From assembly GCA_902826025.1 (NCBI GenBank), contig CADEDH010000042.1, forward strand, positions 1 to 58,753: a stretch of 58,753 bases of DNA, written 5' to 3'. Positions 25,378 through 33,056 of this stretch are shown piece after piece (within the stretch, counting starts at the first letter, position 1; the number at the start of each line of letters is the position of its first letter). The notes beneath the pieces were generated by a model. It had not been told where the DNA came from and made no database searches. It was given only the letters and a program-made list of their open reading frames with translations. The stretch is from an uncultured Actinomycetes bacterium (GTDB taxonomy: Bacteria; Actinomycetota; Acidimicrobiia; Acidimicrobiales; SZUA-35). The position numbers were made by a program, and so were the translations under genes.

Positions 25378-25418
25378 CTGTGGCGCCAGCGCGCAAAAGC
25401 CAGCACCAGGCGCCACAG
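25378..25418 (-). terminator. Hairpin after the aldo/keto reductase gene
   Basis: CTGTGGCGCC (25378-25387) pairs exactly with GGCGCCACAG (25409-25418) over a 21-base loop. It lies 30 bases past the stop of the aldo/keto reductase and 19 bases before the SRPBCC start. Confidence 0.6.
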
Positions 25419-25447
25419 ATCGCAGGGAGAGCGCCCAACGGGCGCAC

Positions 25448-26452
25448 TCAGTCCCGCTGGATCGTGCGGAGCATGGCCTCGGGGTAGCGCTCGCCGGCGA
25501 TGTTCTCCTCCGAGAACAGCCCGTCGAGCCGGCTCACCTGCTCGGCCGACAGCGTCACCAGCGCCGCCCCGGCGTTCTCGGCCACGCGCTCCGCCCGCTT
25601 GGTCCCCGGGATCGGCACCACCTGCGGAGTCTTGGCCAGTAGCCAGGCCAGGGCGACCTGGCCGGGGGTGGCACCGGCCTCGGCCGCCACCGCCTTCACC
25701 CCGTCGAGCAGTTCGTTGTTGCGTTCGAAGTTCCCCTCCTGGAAGCGGGGGAAGTTCTTGCGCATGTCGCCCTTGCCGAACGTGTTCTCGGTGACGGTGC
25801 CGGTGAAGAACCCCCGCCCGAGCGGGCTGAAGGGCACCACGGCCACGTTCAGCTCGGTACACGTGCCCACGAGCTTGCGTTCCACGTCCCGGGTCCACAG
25901 CGACCACTCCGACTGCACCGCTGCGATCGGGTGCACCGCCTGGGCCCGGCGCAGGGTGTCGCTCGACACCTCGGACAAGCCGATGGCCCGCACCTTGCCC
26001 GCCGCCACCAGCTCGCCCATGGCCCCCACGGTCTCCTCGATGGGGAAGCGGGGGTCGACCCGGTGCAGGTAGTAGAGGTCGATCACGTCGGTGCCGAGGC
26101 GGGTCATGCTGGCTTCGCAGTAGCCGGCCACATGGGCCGGGTCGCCGTCGAGCCCCGGCTTGTCGCGGATGATGCCGAACTTGGTGGCGAGCACGAACCG
26201 GTGGCGGTCGGCCCCCAGCACCCGGCCGATCAGCTCCTCGTTGTGACCGTCGCCGTAGGCGTTGGCCGTGTCGAGGAACGTGATGCCCACGTCGAGGGCC
26301 CGGTGGAGGGTGGCCTCGGCCTCGGCCGGATCGGGGATCCCGTAGGACTGCGACATGCTCATGCAGCCCAACCCCACCGCCGACACCTCGATGCCGCTCG
26401 ACCCCAACGTCCGCTTCGGCAGCACGGCGCCCCCTGTCGTCCCGTCGCTCAT
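25448..26452 (-). CDS. Aldo/keto reductase
   Basis: A 334-residue NADPH-dependent oxidoreductase of the AKR superfamily. Catalytic Asp and Tyr lie in FLDTANAYGDGHNEELIG, Lys in VLATKFG and His in DLYYLHRVDP; the cofactor-binding C-terminal segment is VVPIPGTKRAERVAEN. It is close to the YakC/AKR13-like group that reduces aldehydes. The start is the ATG at 26452 with GGGAGG about 10 bases upstream. It is divergent from the IclR-type regulator with an 85-base gap, so that regulator may control it. A hairpin follows its stop. The substrate is unknown. Confidence 0.92.
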   Translation of the reverse strand: MSDGTTGGAVLPKRTLGSSGIEVSAVGLGCMSMSQSYGIPDPAEAEATLHRALDVGITFLDTANAYGDGHNEELIGRVLGADRHRFVLATKFGIIRDKPGLDGDPAHVAGYCEASMTRLGTDVIDLYYLHRVDPRFPIEETVGAMGELVAAGKVRAIGLSEVSSDTLRRAQAVHPIAAVQSEWSLWTRDVERKLVGTCTELNVAVVPFSPLGRGFFTGTVTENTFGKGDMRKNFPRFQEGNFERNNELLDGVKAVAAEAGATPGQVALAWLLAKTPQVVPIPGTKRAERVAENAGAALVTLSAEQVSRLDGLFSEENIAGERYPEAMLRTIQRD

Positions 26453-26537
26453 GTGGATTGTCCCTCCCCGTGGATCCTTCGGGCCGACACTACCATTCGC
26501 CCATGATCGGACTCCGGGCCCGACCGGTCCTCGGGCG

Positions 26538-27362
26538 GTGACGCCCACTGCGCCGCCGGGCCCGGCTGGGCAACCGGGCCAACCGGAGAAGGGGCCGCTT
26601 CACTCGGTCCGGATCGCCCTGCGGGTCCTCGATGAGCTGGCCGCCTCCCCCGAGCTGAGCCTGAGCCGCCTGGCCGAGCGGGTGGGCGTGGCCAAGAGCA
26701 CCGCCCACCGCACGTGCGCCGTCCTGGCCGAAGCCGGGCTGCTGACCCGCACCGACCAGGGCCGCTACCGCCTCGGGCTCCGCCTGGTGGACTACGGCCA
26801 CCTGGCAACCGTCCGGTCGGCCGTGGGGGAGCACGCCCTGCCCCTGTTGGTGGACCTGCGCAACGCCCTGGGCGAGACGGTGCAGGTGGGCGTGCCGGCC
26901 GGGGCCGACGTGGTCTACGTGGAGCGGGTGGAAGGCCAGCGGGCCCTGCGCTACTCGTCGGAGAACTCCCGCCGGGCCCCCGTGCACCGTTCCAGCGGGG
27001 GCAAGGTGCTGGCCGCCTGGGTGCCCGGTGTACTCGAAGCTCGGCTGCGGGCCGGCCTCACCCCCAGCACCGGCTACACCATCGTTGTGCCCGACGTGTT
27101 GCGGGCCGAGCTGGAGCAGGTCCGCCAGCGGGGCTACGCCCGCAGCGTGGAGGAGACCGAGCTCGGCGTCGCCTCCCTTGCCGTTCCCGTCCGCTCCGCC
27201 CCCGACGGCCCGGTGGTGGCCGCCATCTCCATGATCGGGCCCGCCGCCCGGGTTGTCCGGGCCCGGGAGAAGGCCAACGTCACCCGGATGCAAGCCGCCG
27301 CCGCCGAGCTCACGGCCGCCATCCACGGAGGCGACTACCGCCTTCCTCAGCGTCGCCGGTGA
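26538..27362 (+). CDS. IclR-family transcriptional regulator
   Basis: A 274-residue regulator. An N-terminal winged helix (LHSVRIALRVLDELAASPEL and LAERVGVAKSTAHRTCAVL) is followed by the IclR effector domain: YRLGLRLVDYG, VQVGVPAGADVVYVERVEG, HRSSGGKVLAAWVP and VEETELGVASLAVPV. The effector is usually a small organic acid or aromatic compound. The frame extends upstream, but a GTG at 26538 gives a start compatible with the family length. It is divergent from the aldo/keto reductase and converges with the Rieske oxygenase gene (9-base gap). The ligand and targets are not known; the reductase and the oxygenase are the obvious candidates. Confidence 0.9.
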   Translation: MTPTAPPGPAGQPGQPEKGPLHSVRIALRVLDELAASPELSLSRLAERVGVAKSTAHRTCAVLAEAGLLTRTDQGRYRLGLRLVDYGHLATVRSAVGEHALPLLVDLRNALGETVQVGVPAGADVVYVERVEGQRALRYSSENSRRAPVHRSSGGKVLAAWVPGVLEARLRAGLTPSTGYTIVVPDVLRAELEQVRQRGYARSVEETELGVASLAVPVRSAPDGPVVAAISMIGPAARVVRAREKANVTRMQAAAAELTAAIHGGDYRLPQRRR

Positions 27363-27371
27363 TGGGCCGGC

Positions 27372-28469
27372 TCAGCTGAGGGTGATCGTGACCGGGGTGG
27401 CCGCCGCCTCGACCCCGACCTGTTCGGACCCGATCAGGTCGGCCAGCAGGCGGCGGGCCCGGAGGGGGCCGGCGTCGATCGAGAGCATCACCGGCTTGAG
27501 GGCGTCGGGGCCGCCGGCCTGGTCGTAAGCCCGTTGCTGGGCCTCCACCATCGGCCGATCCTGTTCCTCGAAAGCGAAGCGCCGCAGCCGGCTGAGGGTG
27601 GCCGCCACCTCCTCGTCGGCCACCGGGGGCACCGCTCCGAGCTGGACGGCGCAGATGTGGTACATCATCCGCCGCTCGTCGATCGGGGTCAGCAGATGCG
27701 ACCCGACCACGATCAGCCCCTCCTCCCGAGCCGCCCCCGGTTGGGTGATTCCGGCGTGGTTGCGCAGGTAGCCCGGGGCGTTCCACCGCATCTCGGCCCA
27801 GACGTCCACCGGCGCCTGGTCGTTGCGGTACATGAGATCGAACAGGTGGGGCGGTCGGACGTTCCGGGAGGTGCGGGTGACGTAGAGCGTCGTGGCCCCC
27901 GACACCTCGATCTCCTCCCGGATCTCGACCTCGGCGTCGTTCATGCCCGGGTGGCCCAGCAGCCCGTCGTGGAGGAAGTTCACATGGGAGAGGTCGAGCA
28001 GGTTGTCGGCCATCAGCCGGTAGTCGACGTCGATCACCATCCAGTCCCGCTTCGAGAAGATGCCGGGGGCACCGTCGTCGAGATGGGAGAAGTCGGGGAT
28101 GAGGGCCGGGTCGGCCGCCTCCGGCTCGCCCAGCCAGATCCACAGCAGGGTGTGGCGCTCCACCACCGGGTAGGAGCGGAGGTGGAGCTGGGGGGTGATG
28201 CGGCCGGCTCCGTGGGGGTTGACCACGCACCGACCGTCGGCGGCGAACTGCAGGCCGTGGTAGAGGCATTCCACCCGGTCGCCGCACACCCGGCCCGCCG
28301 ACAGGGGAGCGAAGCGGTGGGAGCACCGGTCGGCAACCGCCGCCACCGTGCCGTCGGCCTGGCGGAACACGGCGATCGGCTGGCCGCAGATCACCCGCTG
28401 CTCGATCTGGGCCGGGCCCAGATCTTCGCCCCACATCGCCACGTACCAGGTGTTCCGCAGGAAGGTCAT
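27372..28469 (-). CDS. Rieske-type aromatic ring-hydroxylating oxygenase (VanA-like)
   Basis: A 365-residue terminal oxygenase. The Rieske [2Fe-2S] ligands are Cys49/His51 and Cys68/His71 (C-S-H and C-L-Y-H). The catalytic domain has the mononuclear iron motif in DNLLDLSHVNFLHDG, with two His spaced as H-x4-H and a preceding Asp. Length and order match vanillate O-demethylase oxygenase (VanA) and related O-demethylases or carboxylate hydroxylases. No reductase partner is adjacent, so electrons must come from elsewhere. It is convergent with an IclR regulator. The substrate is probably an aromatic or cyclic acid, which is inference. Confidence 0.9.
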   Translation of the reverse strand: MTFLRNTWYVAMWGEDLGPAQIEQRVICGQPIAVFRQADGTVAAVADRCSHRFAPLSAGRVCGDRVECLYHGLQFAADGRCVVNPHGAGRITPQLHLRSYPVVERHTLLWIWLGEPEAADPALIPDFSHLDDGAPGIFSKRDWMVIDVDYRLMADNLLDLSHVNFLHDGLLGHPGMNDAEVEIREEIEVSGATTLYVTRTSRNVRPPHLFDLMYRNDQAPVDVWAEMRWNAPGYLRNHAGITQPGAAREEGLIVVGSHLLTPIDERRMMYHICAVQLGAVPPVADEEVAATLSRLRRFAFEEQDRPMVEAQQRAYDQAGGPDALKPVMLSIDAGPLRARRLLADLIGSEQVGVEAAATPVTITLS

Positions 28470-28565
28470 GCCGGCACTCTCACCTGGCGGTACCGGCTCT
28501 GTCGATCAAACCGTCCCGCCCTGGCGAACACGATCCGGCCGGAGCACCGCCGGTGCCGGGTCAGA

Positions 28566-30071
28566 TCAGAGCAGCGACACCGTGGCCGGGCCGCCGTCGG
28601 TCGACACCGGATACCACAGCCGCAGGTGCCCGGGGCCGGCGGCCATCACCAGGCCGCCCACCTGCTCCACCCAGTTCTCCAGGTCGCCGCAGCATCCCTG
28701 GGCGAACCGGTCCATGTCCCACCGCTGGTCGGGGCCGGCCGCCTCCCCGGTCCGGTCGTCGACCAGCACCCAGGCGGAGGGAAAGGTGGCATCGTCGTTG
28801 TCGAGCTGGCCGGTGTCGGCGATCAGCGCCCAGCCATCGGCCACCGCCGCCACCCCCCGGAGGCCGGGGAGACGCCATCGGATGGCTCCCGTGGTCGTGT
28901 CGATCCCGGCCACCTCGTGGCGGTTGCACACGCCGGGGTCGCCGTCCGTGCACACGTTGGCCACAGTGATCGATCCGTCGGTGGCGATCCTCATGCCCTC
29001 CATGCTGGGGTCGGTGAGCTCGGCGTTCTGCCACAGCACCCGGCCGAGCGCGTCGACCGCCTCCAGCGGCCGAGGATCGGCACCGCCGTCCGCCTCACCG
29101 GTCGAGAACCGCACCGTCACGGGCCGGGCCGCCACCCGGCTGGCCTCGTCGGTCCGCCAGGCGCCGTCGTGGAACACCGCCGTCACGCCAGTGCCTTCCA
29201 GGGATGAAACCACGACCTCGTCGGCCGGCCCGAGGTCGAGCTCGGCCCGCCCGTATCCGCCGGGTGGTGCCGGGAACGGGGTGAAGGCGCCGGTGAGGAG
29301 GTCGTAGCGCACCACGATGTCGGCGGCCACCCCGCCACTGCCGTCTTGGGCGCTGTGGCTGATCAGCACGGCCGACGGCGACGAGGCCACCACCCCGGCG
29401 CCGGCCAGCGCCTCGGCGTCCAGGCCGGCACCGGCGGCAGCGTCAGAGAACCCGGGCACGTCCCGGCCGGTGTCGAGCGCCAGCACCGACCACTCCGCCC
29501 GAGGTGGACCGCCGGGCGGGAAGGTGGCGACGAGCGCGGTGGTGGGCTGCAAGCGGGGAGCGGCCACCCATACGTCCAGCACGTTGCCGGCCAGGCAGCG
29601 GACCCAGCGCCGGTTGCCGCTTCGCTCCACCACGCCCACCACCGAGGCGTCGGTCGGGTCGCCGATGTCGGCGGCCGCGGCCACCACGGCGCCGCCGTTG
29701 ACGAGCGACGCCATCGTCCGCACCTGGCCGTCGTCGCCCGGGTCGGTGGGCGTCACCGTCGGGAGTGTCACGTCGAGCAGGGGCGCGGGCCCCAGCGGAC
29801 CGAACCGGTCCGACACTCCGTCGTAGGCGAGCCCGGCCCCCGGTGTCGACCCGTACGACTGGCGGCAGGGCGTGTCCCAGCGGCCGACCGGAGCGGATCC
29901 GTCGGTTGTGACTGTCGATCCCGAGGTGTCGGGGGTCGTGTCACCCGTCGGCGCCGGGCTGCTGCTCACGATCGCATCGCCCGACGACGGCGGGCCGGCC
30001 GCCGGCTGGGACGAGCCGCAGGAGGTGGCCAGGATGAAGCTGGCGGCGAGGGCGATCGGCCAACGGTGCAT
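28566..30071 (-). CDS. Large lipoprotein, beta-propeller-like, unknown function
   Basis: A 501-residue exported protein. The signal peptide ends in a weak lipobox (LATSC), followed by a Ser/Thr/Pro-rich linker to about residue 65. The rest has repeated strands of the kind seen in PQQ-like or WD-type propellers, for example RVLWQNAELTDPSMEGMRIA, VAGIDTTTGAIRWRLPG and WVLVDDRTGEAAGPDQRW, with several Cys pairs. I see no catalytic motif. The start is the ATG at 30071, giving a normal signal peptide; the frame is open further upstream but that part is low-complexity and overlaps structured intergenic sequence. A GCACCG/CGGTGC hairpin follows its stop. Confidence 0.75.
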   Translation of the reverse strand: MHRWPIALAASFILATSCGSSQPAAGPPSSGDAIVSSSPAPTGDTTPDTSGSTVTTDGSAPVGRWDTPCRQSYGSTPGAGLAYDGVSDRFGPLGPAPLLDVTLPTVTPTDPGDDGQVRTMASLVNGGAVVAAAADIGDPTDASVVGVVERSGNRRWVRCLAGNVLDVWVAAPRLQPTTALVATFPPGGPPRAEWSVLALDTGRDVPGFSDAAAGAGLDAEALAGAGVVASSPSAVLISHSAQDGSGGVAADIVVRYDLLTGAFTPFPAPPGGYGRAELDLGPADEVVVSSLEGTGVTAVFHDGAWRTDEASRVAARPVTVRFSTGEADGGADPRPLEAVDALGRVLWQNAELTDPSMEGMRIATDGSITVANVCTDGDPGVCNRHEVAGIDTTTGAIRWRLPGLRGVAAVADGWALIADTGQLDNDDATFPSAWVLVDDRTGEAAGPDQRWDMDRFAQGCCGDLENWVEQVGGLVMAAGPGHLRLWYPVSTDGGPATVSLL

Positions 30072-30202
30072 CCGCCCATCGTCCTCGGCACAAACGGCGG
30101 CGGGGAAGAGGCGAAGGTCAGCACCCTTACCAGGCCCGGCGGGCGGTCCGGGCGCCGGCGACCAAACCGGGCAACCCCCCGGCGTCGTTGAGCGGCCAAA
30201 CA

Positions 30203-30333
30203 CCTGGTTCGGCGTCATACCGAGCGCCCCGTAGCACGGGGCGCGCCGAACCAGGCGCCGCCCTCGGCGGGCCGCCCCCCTTGCCCCACAGCAGGCGGCC
30301 CGCCCGGGGCCCGGCCGCGACGCCGCGCCGGGC
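30203..30333 (+). other. Strongly structured leader or intergenic RNA candidate
   Basis: The 352-base gap 30072-30423 holds three successive perfect stems. CCTGGTTCGGCG (30203-30214) pairs with 30244-30255 and encloses GCGCCCCG/CGGGGCGC (30224-30231 with 30237-30244). GGCGGGCCGCC (30266-30276) pairs with 30294-30304. GCCCGGC (30309-30315) pairs with 30327-30333. They precede the luciferase-like gene by about 90 bases. This is not a riboswitch class that I recognise. Confidence 0.45.
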
Positions 30334-30423
30334 GTCGAAGTTTCGGCTGGCGGTCCGGGGATGCGAAGCTGGGCGCCGACCGACGACGACTGCGGCGCCC
30401 ATCGGGGCTTCAAGGGGGGAACC

Positions 30424-31344
30424 ATGCGCAACCAGAGCGAAGGCATCGAGTTCGGCATCTCGATGCGACTGTTGAAAGAGGTGAAGGCCGAGGCCCAGCT
30501 GGCCGAGTCGCTCGGCTACGACTACCTGCTCACGGGCGAGCACATCAGCTTCCACGGCCCGACACCCAACACCCTCATCTCGCTGGCGGCGGCGGCCGCC
30601 GTCACCGAGCGCATCAAGCTCCTGAGCGGGATCGTGCTCGTACCCCTCTACCCGCCGGCCCTGCTGGCCAAGTTGATCGCCACCCTCGACACGGTCAGCC
30701 TCGGCCGCTACTGCTTCGGCATCGGCATCGGGGGCGAGAACCCCCGGGAGTTCGAGGCCGTGGGCGTGCCGGTGAAGGAGCGTGGGGCCCGCACCAACGA
30801 GGCGCTGGAGGTGATCGACCGCCTCCTCACCGAGGACAAGGTGAGCTTCGAGGGCCGCTTCACCACGCTCGACAACATCACGATCGCCCCCAAGTCGAAG
30901 GAGCGGCCGCCGTTCTGGGTCTCGGGCCGCAAGGAGGGGGCGATGCGCCGGGCCGCCCGCTACGGCGACGCCTGGCTGCCCTACATGTACACCCCCGAGA
31001 TGCCGGCCGACTCGATGACCAAGATCGCCGAGTTCACCGAGGAGGCGGGGCGGCCCGCCGGCTCGGTGCAGGGGGCCGCCTTCGCCTTCACCTGCGTCCA
31101 CGAAGACCGCGACACCGCCCTCGAGATGTGCAACAAGGTGCTGTCGACCACCTACGCCCAGGACTTCAGCGATCTCGTCGGGAAGTACGCCATCGCCGGC
31201 TCCCCCGAGGTGTGCCGGGCCCGCATCCAGGAGTACATCGACGCCGGCGCCCGCACCATCGTCTTCGCCCAGGGCTGCCCCGCCGGCTACATCAACGACA
31301 ACGCCCGCCTGCTGGCCGAGGAAGTGATGCCCGCCTTCAGGTGA
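30424..31344 (+). CDS. LLM-class (F420-type) oxidoreductase
   Basis: A 306-residue TIM-barrel protein of the luciferase-like monooxygenase superfamily. It begins IEFGISMRLLKEVKAEAQLAESLGYDYL and has TGEHISFHGP, ITERIKL-type VTERIKLLSGIVLVPLY, GRYCFGIGIGGENPREFEAVG (cofactor loop) and PPFWVSGRKEGAMRRAARYGDAWL. In actinobacteria such proteins mostly use coenzyme F420; some use FMN. The start is the ATG at 30424 with GGGGGGA 5 bases upstream; an in-frame ATG at 30361 would include a non-conserved leader. Downstream is a convergent chemoreceptor gene. The substrate is unknown. Confidence 0.92.
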   Translation: MRNQSEGIEFGISMRLLKEVKAEAQLAESLGYDYLLTGEHISFHGPTPNTLISLAAAAAVTERIKLLSGIVLVPLYPPALLAKLIATLDTVSLGRYCFGIGIGGENPREFEAVGVPVKERGARTNEALEVIDRLLTEDKVSFEGRFTTLDNITIAPKSKERPPFWVSGRKEGAMRRAARYGDAWLPYMYTPEMPADSMTKIAEFTEEAGRPAGSVQGAAFAFTCVHEDRDTALEMCNKVLSTTYAQDFSDLVGKYAIAGSPEVCRARIQEYIDAGARTIVFAQGCPAGYINDNARLLAEEVMPAFR

Positions 31345-31373
31345 GCCGGCCACCAGAGCTGTCAGCGCGAAGA

Positions 31374-33026
31374 TCAGGTGCGGAACTTGCTCACCAGCTG
31401 GCGGAGGTGGCCGGCAGAGTCGGCCACCACCGTGGCGCTCTGGCTGGTCGACGACGCCCCCCGGGCGATCTCCCGGGTGCGGCCGGCGGTGTGGTTGATG
31501 CCGTCGGTGATCTCCTGGGACGAGCTGGCGGCCGAGCGGATGTAGCCCTGGATCTGGCGGGTGGTTGCCGTCTGCTCCTCCACCGCAGCGGCGATGATGT
31601 GCTGGGCGTCGTTGATCCGGGTGATGATCTCCCGGATGTCGGCCAGGGCCTGGGTGGCCCCGCTGGAGGCCGACTGCATGGCCTCCACCCGCTGCACGAT
31701 CGACCCGGTGGCCTCGGCCGTGGCCCGAGCCAGGTCCTTCACCTCGTTGGCCACCACCGCGAACCCCTTGCCGGCGTCACCGGCCCGGGCCGCCTCGATC
31801 GTGGCGTTGAGGGCGAGCAGGTTCGTCTTCTCGGCGATCATGGTGATGGCCTGCACCACATCGGTGATCTCGGACGAGCTGGCGTCGAGCGAGCCCATGA
31901 TCTCGCCTGCCCGGTCGGCGGCGCTCATGGCGTTGATGGCGACGCCCACGGCGTCGGTGGCCGACCGGGCGATCTCGCCGATGGCGGCCTGCATCTCGTC
32001 GGTGGCCGTCACCACCTCGTCGATCGACGACGCCACACTGCCGGCGGCGGTGGCCAGCGATGAGGTCTGGGCCTCGGTCTCGTCGACCGAGGTCGTCACC
32101 TGCATGCTCACCGCGGTCAGCGAGTGGGCTTCGCTCAGCAGCCGCTCGGCGTTGACGCGGATGTCGGACACGGTGCCGGCCAGCTGCCCCACGAACTGGT
32201 TGAAGGAGCGGGCCACCCGGCCCAGCTCGTCGCCCCGGTCCTCGGCCAGCCGGGTGGTCAGATCGCCACCGCCCTTGGCGATCTCGGCCAGGCGCTCGTC
32301 GAGGGTGCGCAGGGGCCGACTGATGGCCCGGGCGATCGCCACCACCCCACCCAGCAGGCACAGCAGGTTCACGCCCAGGAGGATCATGAGGACGCGCTGC
32401 CCGTCGCTGGAGGCGGCCCGGCCGTCGGCCTCGGCGGCGGCGGCGTTGGTCAGGGTCGACTCGACGATCTGGTCGACCGTCGCCCGATGCTGGCGGTAGG
32501 CCTCCGCCATCGGGCCGTCCAGGGTGTCGGCGGCCGCCTCGGTGTCGCCGGCGCGCACCTGGGGCACCAGTTCGTTGTCGAGCAGGTCGAGGAAGGTGCG
32601 GGCCGGAGCGGCCCCGGTCTCGGTGAGCAGGGCCCGGGTGTTCGCGTCGACCACCCGGTTCTCGGCCCAGAACGCCACCCGGTCTTCGTATTGGGTGCGG
32701 AGGTCGCCGGCGTAGTCGGCCAACTGGTCGACGGTGGCCGCATCGCCCCGGCGGCCGGCCTCGACGATCTGGAACGCCACCAGGTTCGCCTCCACCAGGT
32801 AGGCCGGCGGGGGCAGCACGTCGGCGAGGAGCACGTTGTTGTCGTAGATCTCCTGGTAGCGCGGGCCGCCGATCCGCACCGACGACAGGGTGCTGAGAGC
32901 GACGGCGGCGAACACCACGAGTGCGGCCACGGCGATGGCCCCGAGGGCGGCCAGCTTGCGGGCCACAGTCCAGTTCCGGGGGCTCAAGCGATCCACGGTG
33001 CCTCCATCGAGTTGCGAACGATGCAT
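31374..33026 (-). CDS. Methyl-accepting chemotaxis protein
   Basis: A 550-residue chemoreceptor. The first membrane helix is at about residues 24-48, the second at about 212-234, and the periplasmic four-helix-type sensor lies between. Then follow HAMP ([20 protein letters not shown]) and a cytoplasmic signalling domain with the conserved tip ([18 protein letters not shown], then [15 protein letters not shown]). Such receptors drive CheA-CheW arrays or, in non-motile cells, other kinase outputs. No che gene is in the window. The gene begins 31 bases after the GGDEF-EAL gene on the same strand, so the two are probably cotranscribed, linking a receptor and c-di-GMP turnover. Confidence 0.95.
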   Translation of the reverse strand: MHRSQLDGGTVDRLSPRNWTVARKLAALGAIAVAALVVFAAVALSTLSSVRIGGPRYQEIYDNNVLLADVLPPPAYLVEANLVAFQIVEAGRRGDAATVDQLADYAGDLRTQYEDRVAFWAENRVVDANTRALLTETGAAPARTFLDLLDNELVPQVRAGDTEAAADTLDGPMAEAYRQHRATVDQIVESTLTNAAAAEADGRAASSDGQRVLMILLGVNLLCLLGGVVAIARAISRPLRTLDERLAEIAKGGGDLTTRLAEDRGDELGRVARSFNQFVGQLAGTVSDIRVNAERLLSEAHSLTAVSMQVTTSVDETEAQTSSLATAAGSVASSIDEVVTATDEMQAAIGEIARSATDAVGVAINAMSAADRAGEIMGSLDASSSEITDVVQAITMIAEKTNLLALNATIEAARAGDAGKGFAVVANEVKDLARATAEATGSIVQRVEAMQSASSGATQALADIREIITRINDAQHIIAAAVEEQTATTRQIQGYIRSAASSSQEITDGINHTAGRTREIARGASSTSQSATVVADSAGHLRQLVSKFRT

Positions 33027-33056
33027 CCCGTCGGCTCGGTGGCCCGCGTTGTTTAG

